Source of the DNA: Acuticoccus sediminis
GTDB taxonomy: Bacteria; Pseudomonadota; Alphaproteobacteria; Rhizobiales; Amorphaceae
Direction: 5' to 3'
Length of the DNA stretch: 64,000 bases
Assembly: GCF_003258595.1 (NCBI RefSeq)
Contig: NZ_QHHQ01000001.1
Location: 1,302,001 to 1,366,000 of the forward strand
Shown: piece by piece, positions 8,382 to 17,846 of the stretch
Layout of the letters: the number at the start of each line of letters is the position of its first letter
Position numbering within the stretch: position 1 is the first letter of the stretch
The notes under the pieces: model-generated
Seen by the model: only the letters and a program-made list of their open reading frames with translations
Told to the model about the DNA's origin: nothing
Database searches by the model: none
Translations under genes and position numbers: made by a program

Positions 8382-9457
8382 GACGTGGCCTCCGGCAGTC
8401 GGTCGAGCCACACCGAAAAGCCGATGCCCGGCAGGGACGTGGTCGGGTCGAGGAGGGCGATCAGCTTGTCGTAGCGGCCGCCGGCGATGGCCTCGTTGAC
8501 CCCGTCGATCCCCAGCATCTCGAACACGAAGCCCGTGTAGTAGCCGATGCGGCGCCCGAACGAGGCGTCGAAGGTCAGGGCGGAGGTGTCGACGCCGATG
8601 GCACCGAGCGCGTCGGTGCGGCGCTGGAAGTCCTCGATGACCGGGCCGAGGTCGAGGCCCTCGGCGCGGGCGAAGGCGGTCAGGCGTTCGCTCGCCCGGT
8701 CGAGGGGCGCGGTGAGCGGCAGGAAGCGTTCGATGGTCTCGGCGGCGCGCACGGACCCGCCGTTGCTGGCCTGCTCGAGGAGGCGCATCGCGATGTCCTC
8801 GTCGGTGCGGCCGCCGGGGGGCGGGGCGCCGGGAAGGCCGATCACCGCCTCGACGATGGCCCGCGCCTGGGCGGCGTCGACCTTGGCGAGCGCCGGGCCG
8901 AGGCGGGCGGCGAGGCCGTCGGACGTGTCGCGCCGGGCGAGCCGGGAGAGGGCGCCGGCCATGCGGGCGGTGTCGCCGAACGCGGCGTTGAGGCGCGAGC
9001 GCCAGCTGGCCGAGAGGCCGAGGGCCGCCGTCAGCGCGTCGAAGACGTGGGCGTCGCCGACGCGGACCTGCGGCGCGCGCATCCCGGCCGCGGCGGCGCA
9101 CTCCATGGCGAGGGCGAAGACCCTGGCGTCGGTCGCCATCTCGTCGCCGTGGCCGATCCACTCGGTCCCCATCTGGGTGAACTCGGGATCGCCGGACATG
9201 CGGCGCTTGCGGAAGATCTTGCCGGCGTAGGCGTAGGTCTTCGGCGCGTCGCGGTGGGCGGCGAGGTGCTCGTAGCAGACCGGGATGGTGAAGTCGGGGC
9301 GCAGGCAAAGGGTCTGCGCGCCGTCGTCGGTGGTGAAGAGGCGCTTGCGGAACTCTTCCCCGGCGAGGTCGACGAAGATGTCGGCAGGTTGCAGCAGCGG
9401 GACGGAGACGACCATCTCGCTGGCCGCTTCCAGCACGGACCAGACGGCTTGGCTCAT
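8378..9457 (-). CDS. hisZ: ATP phosphoribosyltransferase regulatory subunit
   Basis: A 359-residue HisRS-like paralogue without an anticodon-binding domain. It keeps class II core features (LCLRPDFTIPVC, YAGKIFRKRR, GRRIGYYTGFVFE) but lies between hisS and hisG and is too short for a synthetase. HisZ forms a hetero-octamer with HisG and confers histidine feedback inhibition. Its stop overlaps the hisG GTG start; the start lies 7 bases after the hisS stop, so hisS-hisZ-hisG is one operon. Confidence 0.93.
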   Translation of the reverse strand: MSQAVWSVLEAASEMVVSVPLLQPADIFVDLAGEEFRKRLFTTDDGAQTLCLRPDFTIPVCYEHLAAHRDAPKTYAYAGKIFRKRRMSGDPEFTQMGTEWIGHGDEMATDARVFALAMECAAAAGMRAPQVRVGDAHVFDALTAALGLSASWRSRLNAAFGDTARMAGALSRLARRDTSDGLAARLGPALAKVDAAQARAIVEAVIGLPGAPPPGGRTDEDIAMRLLEQASNGGSVRAAETIERFLPLTAPLDRASERLTAFARAEGLDLGPVIEDFQRRTDALGAIGVDTSALTFDASFGRRIGYYTGFVFEMLGIDGVNEAIAGGRYDKLIALLDPTTSLPGIGFSVWLDRLPEATS

Positions 9458-9464
9458 CGCGGCC

Positions 9465-10892
9465 TCACCCGATGATCGCGCGCACCGCGGCGGCGATCGT
9501 CTCGATGTCGGCGTCGACTTCGACCTGGGCCGGGCGGGCGGCGACCCACTCGGCGCGGTCCTCGATGTTGGCGGCGGCTTCCTTGCCGGCGGCGAGGTCC
9601 TTGATCTGCACCTTGCCGGCCGCCCGCTCGTCGGCGCCCTGGATGATCACGCAAGGGGAGCCGCGCCGGTCGGCGTACTTCATCTGCGCTTTGAAGCCGG
9701 AGTCGCCGATGTACATCTCCACCGGGACGACGGCCCCGTCCTGGTTGAGCGCGGCGCGGAGTTTGGCCGTCATCTCCTGGTAGGCGGCGACGTTGTCGCG
9801 GTCCATGACGGTGACGATCACCGGTCCGCGGTCGGCCGCGGAGGCACCCTCGCGGGCGGCCAGCGCCGCGGCGAGGCGCGACACCCCGACGGAGAAGCCC
9901 GTCGCCGGGACGTCTTGGCTGATGAAGCGGCCGACGAGCCCGTCGTAGCGGCCGCCGCCGCCGACCGAGCCGAAGCGCACGGGGCGCCCCGCGTCATCGG
10001 TCACCTCGAACTTCAGCTCGGCCTCGAACACGGCGCCGGTATAGTACTCGAGGCCGCGCACCACCGAGGGGTCGATGATCACGCTGTCGTAGCCGGCACG
10101 CTTCACGACCTCGCCGATGGTGACGAGATCCTCCGAGAGCTGCGGGTCCGCGGTCGGGTCGAGCAGGGCGAGGACCTTCTCGGACTGCCTGTCGTCGAGG
10201 CCGGCGCCCTTGGTGAAGTCGCCCGACTCGTCCTCGCGGCCGGGGCCGAGCAGCTTGGCGATCTCGGGCAGCGGGAACTTGTCCGCCTTGTCGATGGCGC
10301 GCAGCACCGTCAGGCGGCGCGGGTCGCCCTCCGGCAGGCCGATCTCGGACAGGATGCCGTCGAGCACCCGGCGCGAGTTGACGCGGATGGCGTACTCGTC
10401 CTTGCCGAAGCCCAGCGCCTCCATCGTGTCGGCGGCCATCATGCAGACCTCGGCGTCCGCCAGCGGCGACGCGGCGCCGACGATGTCGGCATCGAACTGC
10501 ATGAACTGGCGGAACCGGCCCGGACCCGGCTTCTCGTTCCGGAAGACCCAGCCGGCGCGGTACGACTTGTACGGCCGCGGCACCTCCTGGAAGCGCTCGG
10601 CCACCATGCGGGCGAGCGGCGCGGTCAGGTCGTAGCGCAGCGACAGCCACTGCTCGTCGTCGTCCTGGAACGCGAAGACGCCTTCGTTCGGGCGGTCCTG
10701 GTCCGGCAGGAACTTGCCGAGCGCGTCGGCGAACTCGATCAGCGGGGTTTCCACCGGCTCGAAGCCCCAGCGCTCGTAGACCTCCTGGATCTGCGCCATC
10801 ATGCGCTGGGTTCGCCGGATCTCGCCGGGATGGCGGTCAGCGAACCCGCGCGGGAGTCGCGCCTTGGGTCGGTTCGCCTTATCCTTCGCCAT
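9465..10892 (-). CDS. hisS: Histidyl-tRNA synthetase, alphaproteobacterial divergent type
   Basis: A 475-residue class II synthetase charging tRNA-His. Motif 2 reads [15 protein letters not shown], the histidine-binding motif [11 protein letters not shown], and motif 3 [15 protein letters not shown]. This motif set is typical of the divergent HisRS of Rhizobiales and relatives, a lineage known for tRNA-His lacking the extra G-1. The C-terminal ~95 residues form the anticodon-binding domain ([18 protein letters not shown]). It leads the hisS-hisZ-hisG operon. Confidence 0.95.
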   Translation of the reverse strand: MAKDKANRPKARLPRGFADRHPGEIRRTQRMMAQIQEVYERWGFEPVETPLIEFADALGKFLPDQDRPNEGVFAFQDDDEQWLSLRYDLTAPLARMVAERFQEVPRPYKSYRAGWVFRNEKPGPGRFRQFMQFDADIVGAASPLADAEVCMMAADTMEALGFGKDEYAIRVNSRRVLDGILSEIGLPEGDPRRLTVLRAIDKADKFPLPEIAKLLGPGREDESGDFTKGAGLDDRQSEKVLALLDPTADPQLSEDLVTIGEVVKRAGYDSVIIDPSVVRGLEYYTGAVFEAELKFEVTDDAGRPVRFGSVGGGGRYDGLVGRFISQDVPATGFSVGVSRLAAALAAREGASAADRGPVIVTVMDRDNVAAYQEMTAKLRAALNQDGAVVPVEMYIGDSGFKAQMKYADRRGSPCVIIQGADERAAGKVQIKDLAAGKEAAANIEDRAEWVAARPAQVEVDADIETIAAAVRAIIG

Positions 10893-10953
10893 CTTCAGCC
10901 TCCATTTGAGGCCGTTCGTCTAGCGCGAGTTCACCGCCGCGACAACTGCACGC

Positions 10954-10977
10954 GTACCGGCCGCATGGCCGGCATAC
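10954..10977. terminator. Hairpin between the ABC operon and hisS
   Basis: CCGGCC (10957-10962), loop GCAT, GGCCGG (10967-10972), located 57 bases after the upstream permease stop. No T-tract is present; it may separate the two minus-strand units. Confidence 0.4.
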
Positions 10978-11028
10978 GTCACAGGGCCGTGCGCGCCCGG
11001 CGCTCCGGCATGCGCGAAGCCGCGTGCG

Positions 11029-11826
11029 TCAGTCGCGCCGCCATGCGCCGAGGAGGCGCGGCAGGTCGCCGAAGCGGGCGACGAGGCCGAAGACGAGCAC
11101 CGCCACCGCCACGAACAGCACCGAGATCGAGGCCATCGTCGGCGTGTAGCCGTAGCGCAGGGCGTTGAAGATCTTGATCGGCACCGTCTCCACCGTGAAG
11201 CCGACCGTCATGTAGGCGACGATGTACTCGTTGAGCGACAGCACGAACGCGAAGGCGAGCCCCGAGATCACGTACGGGAGCACCAGCGGCGCCACGATCG
11301 TGCGGGCGATGACGGCCTCCGAGGCGCCCATCGTGCGCGCCGCGTCCGGAAAGGCCCGGTCGATGGAGGAAAAGCCCAGCGAGATCGTCACCAGCGGCAG
11401 GCTGGTGAAGAACACGGCGTGCGAGATCACCACCGTCCACGACGCGCCGTAGAAGCCGACCGTCGCCCAGAGGCTGAGCGCGCCGAGCGCCGTGATGACC
11501 GGCGGCAGCACGAACGGCGAGACGCCGAGAAGCTGCACGACCCGCCCCACCCATGTGGTGCGCCGCCAGAGCGTGTAGGCGATCGGCAAGGCGATCAAGA
11601 CGGCGATGACCGCCGAGAGGGCGGCGATGGTGACAGAGCGCAGGATCGCCGAGCGCCACGCCTCGTCGGTGAACATCTGCGCGTACCAGTCCAGCGACAG
11701 GCCCTGGGGTGGAAAGGCGAGGGTGCGCTTGGCGTTGATCGAGACGCCGGCGATCACCACGATCGGCGCCGCCAGGAACACCGCGACGACGCCGAAGAAG
11801 AGCCGCGTGAGGACCTTGCCGCTCAT
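11029..11826 (-). CDS. Spermidine/putrescine-type ABC transporter permease (PotC-like)
   Basis: A 265-residue inner-membrane permease with about six hydrophobic segments and the binding-protein-dependent EAA motif AARTMGASEAVIARTIVAPL. It starts at ATG 11826, which overlaps the stop of the preceding permease (ATGA), so the two are translationally coupled. PotC-like proteins form a heterodimeric channel with PotB. Together with the ATPase and binding protein upstream this makes a complete importer, probably for polyamines or a related small cation. Confidence 0.9.
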   Translation of the reverse strand: MSGKVLTRLFFGVVAVFLAAPIVVIAGVSINAKRTLAFPPQGLSLDWYAQMFTDEAWRSAILRSVTIAALSAVIAVLIALPIAYTLWRRTTWVGRVVQLLGVSPFVLPPVITALGALSLWATVGFYGASWTVVISHAVFFTSLPLVTISLGFSSIDRAFPDAARTMGASEAVIARTIVAPLVLPYVISGLAFAFVLSLNEYIVAYMTVGFTVETVPIKIFNALRYGYTPTMASISVLFVAVAVLVFGLVARFGDLPRLLGAWRRD

Positions 11827-12668
11827 GTCGGGTTCCGCCCGAACATCGCCGTCAGCATCACGAGGAGGAGGCTCGCCACGACGAGGAAGACCGCCATCGC
11901 CGCCGCGAACGGCATGTTCGACTGGTAGATCGCCTGGTCGGTGATGAGGACGGAGAGCGTCCAGTGCTGCGGCCGGCCGAGGAGCTGCGGCAGCAGGTAG
12001 GCGCCGAGCGCGAAGACGAAGACGACGATGAAGGTCGCGGCGAGGGTGCCGCGCATCGCCGGCAGCGTCACGGTGAGGAAGGCGCGAAACGGGTTCGCCC
12101 CCATGGTGCGCGCCGCCTCCGACCACGACGGGTCGATGCGCGAGAACGCGGGGTAGAGCACCAGCGTGGCGTATGGGAAGGCCTGGTACACCATCCCGGT
12201 CAGCACCGCGCCGAAGCTCGGGCTCCAGGCGTCCGGCTCGCTCATCAGCCCCAGCGCCACGAAGAGGTTGGTGATGCCCGCGGTGCGCGACAGCAGCGTC
12301 GACCAGGCGAAGCCGATGATGACCTCCGACAGCGACAGGACGGCGAGCAGCGCCACCAGCCACATCACCTGCGTACGCCGCGGGGCGCGCGTCAGGAGGT
12401 AGACGAACGGGGCGCCCACCGTGACGCAGATCGCCGAGACCAGCGCCGAGAGGCCGAGCGAGAAGAGGAGCACCTTGCCGAAGAAGGCCGACAGGAAGCG
12501 CTCGTAGTTCGCGAGCGTCAGGATCGGCTGGTAGAAGGCGGCCTGGTCGCGGGTGAAGAGCGAGACCGCGATCATCAGCCCGAACGGGACGACGAAGAAG
12601 GCCGTCAGCATGACCGCCGGGAAGGCGAGGGGGGCCTGATCCTTCACGCCGCTCGCAGCGCCGGTCAT
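11823..12668 (-). CDS. Spermidine/putrescine-type ABC transporter permease (PotB-like)
   Basis: A 281-residue permease with about six hydrophobic segments and the EAA loop EAARTMGANPFRAFLTVTLP. The start at 12668 overlaps the ATPase stop (ATGA). It pairs with the downstream PotC-like permease. The longer open frame upstream is a shadow of the ATPase gene. Confidence 0.9.
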   Translation of the reverse strand: MTGAASGVKDQAPLAFPAVMLTAFFVVPFGLMIAVSLFTRDQAAFYQPILTLANYERFLSAFFGKVLLFSLGLSALVSAICVTVGAPFVYLLTRAPRRTQVMWLVALLAVLSLSEVIIGFAWSTLLSRTAGITNLFVALGLMSEPDAWSPSFGAVLTGMVYQAFPYATLVLYPAFSRIDPSWSEAARTMGANPFRAFLTVTLPAMRGTLAATFIVVFVFALGAYLLPQLLGRPQHWTLSVLITDQAIYQSNMPFAAAMAVFLVVASLLLVMLTAMFGRNPT

Positions 12669-13693
12669 GGCGCATCGTCCAGGATCACGACCCCTGCGGG
12701 GTCGATGGCGAAGGCGACCGTCTCGCCGGCGGGCGGGATCGCCGTGCCCGCCGGGCCGACGACGATCACCTCGCCGGCGGCGCACACCAGCCGCGCCTCG
12801 ACCTGCGCACCGAGGTCGCGCACGAAGACGACGTCGGCGGGGATGCCGCCCTGTCCGGTCGACGTCACCGTGATCGCCTCCGGCCGCACGGAGATGCGCA
12901 GCGCGTCGGCGGAGAGGGGCAGCGCGACGGGGACGCCGCCGATGGTGGGCCCGCGCTCGGTGTGGACGACGTCGAAGAGGTTCGTCTGGCCGATGAAGTC
13001 CGCGACGAAGGCGTTGGCGGGCTGGCGGTAGACCTCGAGCGGCGGGCCGACCTGCTGCACGACGCCGGACTTCATGACGACGATGCGGTCGGCGAGGGTC
13101 ATCGCCTCGCGCTGGTCGTGGGTGACGACGATGGTGGTGATGCCGAGCCGCCGCTGCAGCTGGCGCAGCTCCACCTGCATCGCCTCGCGCAGCTTGGCGT
13201 CCAGCGCCGACAGCGGCTCGTCGAGCAGGAAGAGCTTCGGCGAGACCGCCAGCGCGCGGGCGATGGCGATGCGCTGGCGCTGCCCGCCGGAAAGCTGCGA
13301 GACCGCGCGCCGCTCGAATCCGGGGAGCTGCACGAGGTCGAGGAGTTCGGCGACCCGCGCCTTGCGCCGGGCGCGCGGGACGCCGCGGATCGTCAGCGGG
13401 TAGGCGATGTTCTCGCCGACCGTGAGGTGCGGGAAGAGGGCGAGCGACTGGAACACCATGCCGAAGTCGCGCTGGTGCGCCGGCACGGCGTTCAGGGGTT
13501 CGCCGCCGTAGATGATGCTGCCGGAGGTCGGCGCCTCCAGCCCGGCGATCATCCGCAGCAGGGTGGTCTTGCCGCAGCCGGACGGGCCGAGGAGGCAGAC
13601 GAACTCCCCCTCCGGCACCGTGAGGGTGGCGGTGTTGACAGCGGTGACGCCGCCGAACGACTTCGTCACCGCATCGAGGGTAAGGTCCGCCAC
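12665..13693 (-). CDS. ABC transporter ATP-binding protein (PotA-like)
   Basis: A 342-residue ATPase with Walker A GPSGCGKTT (36-44), signature LSGGQ (134-138), Walker B LFLLDEP (154-160), the H-loop His191, and a C-terminal TOBE-like beta domain (about 245-342) as in PotA/FbpC-type importers. It energises the two permeases that follow with stop-start overlaps. It starts one base after the binding-protein stop codon. Confidence 0.92.
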   Translation of the reverse strand: MADLTLDAVTKSFGGVTAVNTATLTVPEGEFVCLLGPSGCGKTTLLRMIAGLEAPTSGSIIYGGEPLNAVPAHQRDFGMVFQSLALFPHLTVGENIAYPLTIRGVPRARRKARVAELLDLVQLPGFERRAVSQLSGGQRQRIAIARALAVSPKLFLLDEPLSALDAKLREAMQVELRQLQRRLGITTIVVTHDQREAMTLADRIVVMKSGVVQQVGPPLEVYRQPANAFVADFIGQTNLFDVVHTERGPTIGGVPVALPLSADALRISVRPEAITVTSTGQGGIPADVVFVRDLGAQVEARLVCAAGEVIVVGPAGTAIPPAGETVAFAIDPAGVVILDDAP

Positions 13694-13694
13694 G

Positions 13695-14777
13695 TCAGCC
13701 GACGATCAGCTCGGTCCACTTCTGGTTCAGCCAGTCCGACTTCTCGATGTAGATGTCGTAGCGCGGCACGATCGGCGGGATCTCCGAGGAGACGGCGTTG
13801 AACTCCTCGTCGGTGAGGTCCAGCTTGGACCGGGCGATCACCGGCGCGGTGCCGACCTTGCGGGCGAGAAGGCCCTGGATTTTCGGCTGTGTCATGTAGT
13901 TGATGAACTCGTGCGCCTCGTCGAGCTTGGTGGAGGCCTTGGTGACGGCCCAGCAGCCGGAGTCGGAGATGCCGCCCTCCTTCGGGAAGGTTGAGCGGAC
14001 CGGGAAGCCGTCCGCCGCGGCGAGGCCGGTGACGTCGTGGTAATACTGGCCCATCGGGATCTCGCCGGACTTCAATGCCTGCTCGAATTGCGCCTCGTCG
14101 CGGTACCAGAGCTGGACGTTCGGCTTCAGCTCGGCGAGCTTCGCCATGACCTTGAGGATCCCCTCGTCGGTGGAGAGGATGTCGGTCCCGCCGAAGAAGG
14201 TCGTCGCCGTCACCTCGAGCAGGAAGGAGTTGGAGACGAGCGCCAGCAGGCCGAGCTTCTGCTTGTTGGCCGGGTCCCACATCACGGCCCAGCTCTCCGG
14301 CGGCTCGGGGTAGGCGTCGGTGTTCGTCACCAGCGTGATGTACCAGGCAACCGCACCGACGCCCGCGAGCCCGCCGTCCGCGTACTTCAGCATGAACGGC
14401 GGCAGGATGTCGCCGATGTTCTCGATCCTGGCGGAGTCCAGCTTGGCCCAGAGGTCGCCGGCGATCCCCTTGCGCATGGACACCTGGGACATCATCGAGA
14501 CGTCCGCCGGCGCCTGGCGCGCGCGTGCCGCCTGCTGCAGCTGGATGAGCCAGGCCTCGCCCGTCGGCTCGGCGACGCTCTCGACCGCGATGCCGGTCGC
14601 TTCGGTGAAGGCGGGGAAGATGTTCGCGTCGAAGGCGTCTTTGAAGTAGCCGCCATAGACGCCGACCTTCAGCGAGCGGTCCTGCGCTCTGAGGATGGAC
14701 GGAGTGGCGAGCGTGGCAGCCCCCGCGGCGGCGCCGGCAAGGAGCGTGCGCCGCGTGATGGGGAAGCGGTTCATCAT
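13695..14777 (-). CDS. ABC transporter substrate-binding protein (PotD-like, probable Tat export)
   Basis: A 360-residue periplasmic binding protein of the spermidine/putrescine class. It begins with a twin-arginine signal (ITRRTLLAGAAAG, cleavage near LRAQ) and continues with LKVGVYGGYFKDAFDANIF. It is the first gene of the importer; GGAGGA lies 6 bases before the ATGATG start. The C-terminal aromatic residues line up with the family fold, but the ligand (putrescine, spermidine or another compound) cannot be read directly. The nearby ureohydrolase suggests a guanidino or polyamine substrate. Confidence 0.88.
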   Translation of the reverse strand: MMNRFPITRRTLLAGAAAGAATLATPSILRAQDRSLKVGVYGGYFKDAFDANIFPAFTEATGIAVESVAEPTGEAWLIQLQQAARARQAPADVSMMSQVSMRKGIAGDLWAKLDSARIENIGDILPPFMLKYADGGLAGVGAVAWYITLVTNTDAYPEPPESWAVMWDPANKQKLGLLALVSNSFLLEVTATTFFGGTDILSTDEGILKVMAKLAELKPNVQLWYRDEAQFEQALKSGEIPMGQYYHDVTGLAAADGFPVRSTFPKEGGISDSGCWAVTKASTKLDEAHEFINYMTQPKIQGLLARKVGTAPVIARSKLDLTDEEFNAVSSEIPPIVPRYDIYIEKSDWLNQKWTELIVG

Positions 14778-14905
14778 AAGATCCTCCGGTTATTATCGTC
14801 CTTCGAGGCACGAATGATGCCATTTTCCGCAGATCCTGCACCCGCTTTCGACAAGGCGTGGGGTCACGGCTTGCGGAGGGGCCCGCCCTGCGGGCGGAAC
14901 GGCGG

Positions 14906-16087
14906 CTACGTGTCGCGTTTGGCCGGGATACCGGCACCGAATCCGGTGGGCGGTACGCTGTAGCCGGGCACGAAGCGCCGGCTCCACAGCAGGAACGGCC
15001 GCTCCACGGTGTGGGTCAGCACGGCCGAGAGGGCGACCGCGCCGACGATCAGCGCCGCGACGCCGAGGTCGGATGCGCCGAGCTCCACCCCGAGCGCGAG
15101 GTTCACCGCCGCGCGCGCGACGCCGAAGAACAGGCTGTGCAGGAGGTAGAGGATGTAGGAGCTCTGCCCGAGGAGGAGCAGCCAGCCCGGGACCTTGAGC
15201 GGCGTCGCGACGGCACCGTAGACGAGGATCGCCGCCGGGATCCCGAACTGGAACTCACGTCGCAGCTCCGGCTCGTGGAGCAGCGCGGCAAGGCTCGCCA
15301 CCTCCGGCGCGAAGAGCGCCCCGGCCATCGCCGCCGTCCCCAGGACGAGGGCGGCCGGGCCCAGCGGCATGCGCGTGTTGAGGTGGAGCCAGCAGATCGC
15401 GATCCCGAAGGCGAACTCTAGGATGACAGGATAGCCGAGGTAGAAGAGGGCCGGCACGTCGCCGAGCGGCGTCGACACGTAGAGGACGGCGAACGCGTAC
15501 CAGAGGAGCAGCGCCGCCACGACGCCGCGCAGCCCGTAGCAGCGGAAGCCGAGGGCGAAGAGGAGGTAGAACGTGATCTCCAGCCCGAGCGTCCATGCGA
15601 CCTCCATGATCTGGAACGGGAGCGGCAGCAGGAACACGGACGTGACGATGTAAACCGGGTTCCCCGCTTCCGCGAACGGCGCCCCGATCCCGACCCGCAG
15701 GCTCAGCAGCTCCACGGCGATGGTCGCCGCGAGGAAGGCCCAGTAGACCGGGAAGATCCGCCAGAACCGCCTTGCCGCGAAGTCGGCCAGGTCGAAGTGC
15801 CGCGCCTTCGCCACGGTTAGGGTGATCACCAGTCCCGAGATGACGAAGAAGACGTCGACGCCCGCCCCGCCGAGGTGGAACGCGTCGAAGCGGCTCGGCC
15901 GCTCGGTGTAGTCCGGGTTCATCGTCGGCGCGTGGTACAGCACCACGAGGAGCGCAGCGAAGAACCGGAGCGCCTGCACCAGCGCGATGGTACCTTCCGT
16001 CCGGCGGGCCGGCGGGGGCGGGCTCGCCCCGGTTCCGGTGGTGGTGTTCTCGCCGCGTGACGGGTCACGCGCCATGGTCGAGAACAC
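14906..16087 (-). CDS. Acyltransferase 3 family membrane protein (OafA/YrhL type)
   Basis: A 393-residue integral membrane acyltransferase with about ten hydrophobic segments. Hallmarks are LRFFAALLVVLYHA (catalytic-type His), the GGAGVDVFFVISG motif and ARRFWRIFPVYW. Family members O-acetylate lipopolysaccharide, exopolysaccharide or other surface glycans. The N-terminal 30 residues are Pro/Ser/Thr-rich; the start may be at the second Met (16075). It sits between the ureohydrolase and the ABC importer on the same strand but 120 bp or more from each, so a functional link is not implied. Confidence 0.88.
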   Translation of the reverse strand: MFSTMARDPSRGENTTTGTGASPPPPARRTEGTIALVQALRFFAALLVVLYHAPTMNPDYTERPSRFDAFHLGGAGVDVFFVISGLVITLTVAKARHFDLADFAARRFWRIFPVYWAFLAATIAVELLSLRVGIGAPFAEAGNPVYIVTSVFLLPLPFQIMEVAWTLGLEITFYLLFALGFRCYGLRGVVAALLLWYAFAVLYVSTPLGDVPALFYLGYPVILEFAFGIAICWLHLNTRMPLGPAALVLGTAAMAGALFAPEVASLAALLHEPELRREFQFGIPAAILVYGAVATPLKVPGWLLLLGQSSYILYLLHSLFFGVARAAVNLALGVELGASDLGVAALIVGAVALSAVLTHTVERPFLLWSRRFVPGYSVPPTGFGAGIPAKRDT

Positions 16088-16119
16088 CCATGAAGCAACG
16101 CCTTATTTTACATCTGCAT

Positions 16120-17163
16120 TCAGCGAGATCTCAGCACGAGCGCCGCCAGGCTGACAAGTTCGAAGAGCATCTGGGCGCCGGCGTGCGCGGTGTTGGTCGT
16201 GGCGTCGTACTGCGGGGCGACCTCGACGACGTCGCCCGCCACCATGTCGATGCCGGTGAGGCCGCGCAGGATCGCCAGCGCCTCGCGGGTGGAGAGGCCG
16301 CCGATCTCGGGCGTCCCGGTGCCCGGCGCGAAGGCGGGGTCGAGCGAGTCGATGTCGAAGGAGATGTACGTGGGGCCGTCGCCGACGACTGCGCGGGCCT
16401 TGTCGATCACGGCGTCGATGCCGATCGGGTCGATTTCCTCGGCATGGATCACGGTCATGCCGCTCTCGTAGGAGAATTCCCACAGGAACTCGGAGGAGCC
16501 GCGGATGCCGATCTGGATCGTCCGTTCCGGGTCGAGGACGCCGTCCAGCACAGCCTGGCGGAAGGGGCCCCCGTGATGGAACTTGTTGCCGTCGAAGGGG
16601 CCGGCGGTGTCGCAGTGGGCGTCGATGTGGATCATGCCGACGGGCCGGCCGGCGCCGACCGCGCGCAGGGTCGCGAGGCTGATGGAGTGATCGCCGCCGA
16701 CGAAGATCGGCATGACGCCCGCCGCCAGGATCACCTTGGCCGCGGCGGTGATGTCCTCGTGGCACTGGATGAGGTCGTAGCGGGTGCGGAAGGGCACGTC
16801 GCCGACGTCGGCGACGGAGACGTCCTTGGCCGGCATCACGTCGAGGACATGGTTGTAGGGGCCGACACGCTCGATCGTGCGCACGGCGCGCGGGCCGAAG
16901 CGGCTGCCGTTGCGGTTGGTGACGCCGAGGTCCATCGGCACGCCGAGGAGCGCGACATCGAGGCCCGAGAAGTCGGGCGCGGACCAGTCGATCGCGCGGT
17001 AGGGCGTGTCGAGGAAGGTCGAGACGCCGGCGAACGGGGCGGTCCGGGTCCCGTTCGGGTCGATCAGCCTGTCGGCGACGGCGGCCCATTCGCGCTTGTA
17101 GATCCGCCGCTCGTTGTCGCCGCCGAACTTTTCGCGCAGCGCGGAAAGCTTCGCCTCGTCCAT
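16120..17163 (-). CDS. Ureohydrolase (agmatinase / guanidinobutyrase family)
   Basis: A 347-residue manganese enzyme of the arginase fold. Metal ligands are seen in GGDHS (His159), HIDAHCD (Asp181, His183, Asp185) and SFDIDSLDP (Asp270, Asp272). It hydrolyses a guanidino compound to an amine and urea; agmatine (giving putrescine) or 4-guanidinobutyrate are the likeliest substrates. The Met at 17163 is chosen because GGAGG sits about 8 bases upstream, making the first 26 residues of the longer frame unlikely. The downstream PotABCD-like importer makes a guanidine/polyamine use plausible. Confidence 0.88.
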   Translation of the reverse strand: MDEAKLSALREKFGGDNERRIYKREWAAVADRLIDPNGTRTAPFAGVSTFLDTPYRAIDWSAPDFSGLDVALLGVPMDLGVTNRNGSRFGPRAVRTIERVGPYNHVLDVMPAKDVSVADVGDVPFRTRYDLIQCHEDITAAAKVILAAGVMPIFVGGDHSISLATLRAVGAGRPVGMIHIDAHCDTAGPFDGNKFHHGGPFRQAVLDGVLDPERTIQIGIRGSSEFLWEFSYESGMTVIHAEEIDPIGIDAVIDKARAVVGDGPTYISFDIDSLDPAFAPGTGTPEIGGLSTREALAILRGLTGIDMVAGDVVEVAPQYDATTNTAHAGAQMLFELVSLAALVLRSR

Positions 17164-17343
17164 TGCAGGTCCCTCCATCGACGGGCCGACAATATTGTGC
17201 CGGGCCGGGTGACGACAACATCGCCTCGATCCCGGCTCCACCGGCCCTGGCCCGCTGACCGTCCCGGCGGTGGCCGGCGCGGCGGTGCCCTTGGGGGAGA
17301 GGATGCGTTAGGTTCCCGTCACGCTTAACCAACGGGAGACGGA

Positions 17344-17772
17344 ATGACCGAGCGGCTCGAACTTCTTCGCGGTGTGGTCCACCCCTGGCACCACGACCAC
17401 TTCGGCCACATGAACGTGCGCCACTACGCCCCGTTCTTCGACGATGCGGTCTATCACATGTGGTCCCGGCTCGGCCTCGCCTACTCGAAGTTGATCCCCG
17501 AGCACGGCGTCCACACCGTGACCGCCCAGGCGACGACCCAGTTCGTGAAGGAGCTGACGGCGGGCGACCTCATCGTCATCGACGGCGCCGTGTCGCGCAT
17601 CGGCTCCAAGAGCACCACGTTCCACCTCAGGATGCTCCACGCCGACACCGGCGAGCTGCACGCGACCTACGACCTGGTGGAGGTGTTCTTCGACCCGAAG
17701 ACGCGCGGCTCGGCAAAGATGCCGGATAGCGTGCGCGAGCGACTTTCGGCCCACCTCGTCGAGGAGGGCTGA
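17344..17772 (+). CDS. Hotdog-fold acyl-CoA thioesterase (4HBT family)
   Basis: A 142-residue single hotdog domain. The N-terminal motif HHDHFGHMNVRHY has the Asp (Asp18) and His-x-N pattern of 4-hydroxybenzoyl-CoA thioesterase-like and YbgC-like enzymes, followed by VTAQATTQFVKEL. It likely hydrolyses a CoA thioester in the cytoplasm; the substrate is unknown. It stands alone, convergent with trmD. Confidence 0.87.
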   Translation: MTERLELLRGVVHPWHHDHFGHMNVRHYAPFFDDAVYHMWSRLGLAYSKLIPEHGVHTVTAQATTQFVKELTAGDLIVIDGAVSRIGSKSTTFHLRMLHADTGELHATYDLVEVFFDPKTRGSAKMPDSVRERLSAHLVEEG

Positions 17773-17784
17773 GCCGGAGGCCGG

Positions 17785-17813
17785 GCCGGGCGTCCCGCGG
17801 GGCGCCGCCCGGC
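17785..17813. terminator. Bidirectional hairpin between thioesterase and trmD
   Basis: GCCGGGCG (17785-17792) pairs perfectly with CGCCCGGC (17806-17813); the loop holds a further CCC/GGG pairing. It lies between convergent stops and could serve both strands, though no T-tract is present. Confidence 0.5.
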
Positions 17814-17846
17814 GGCGGTGGGCGCAAGGAACGGGGAGGAGCCGGC

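Noticed and set aside
7413-9308. Apparent 631-residue fusion ending in HisG
   Set aside because: The N-terminal half is an out-of-frame reading of hisZ; HisG starts at the GTG at 8381, which overlaps the hisZ stop.
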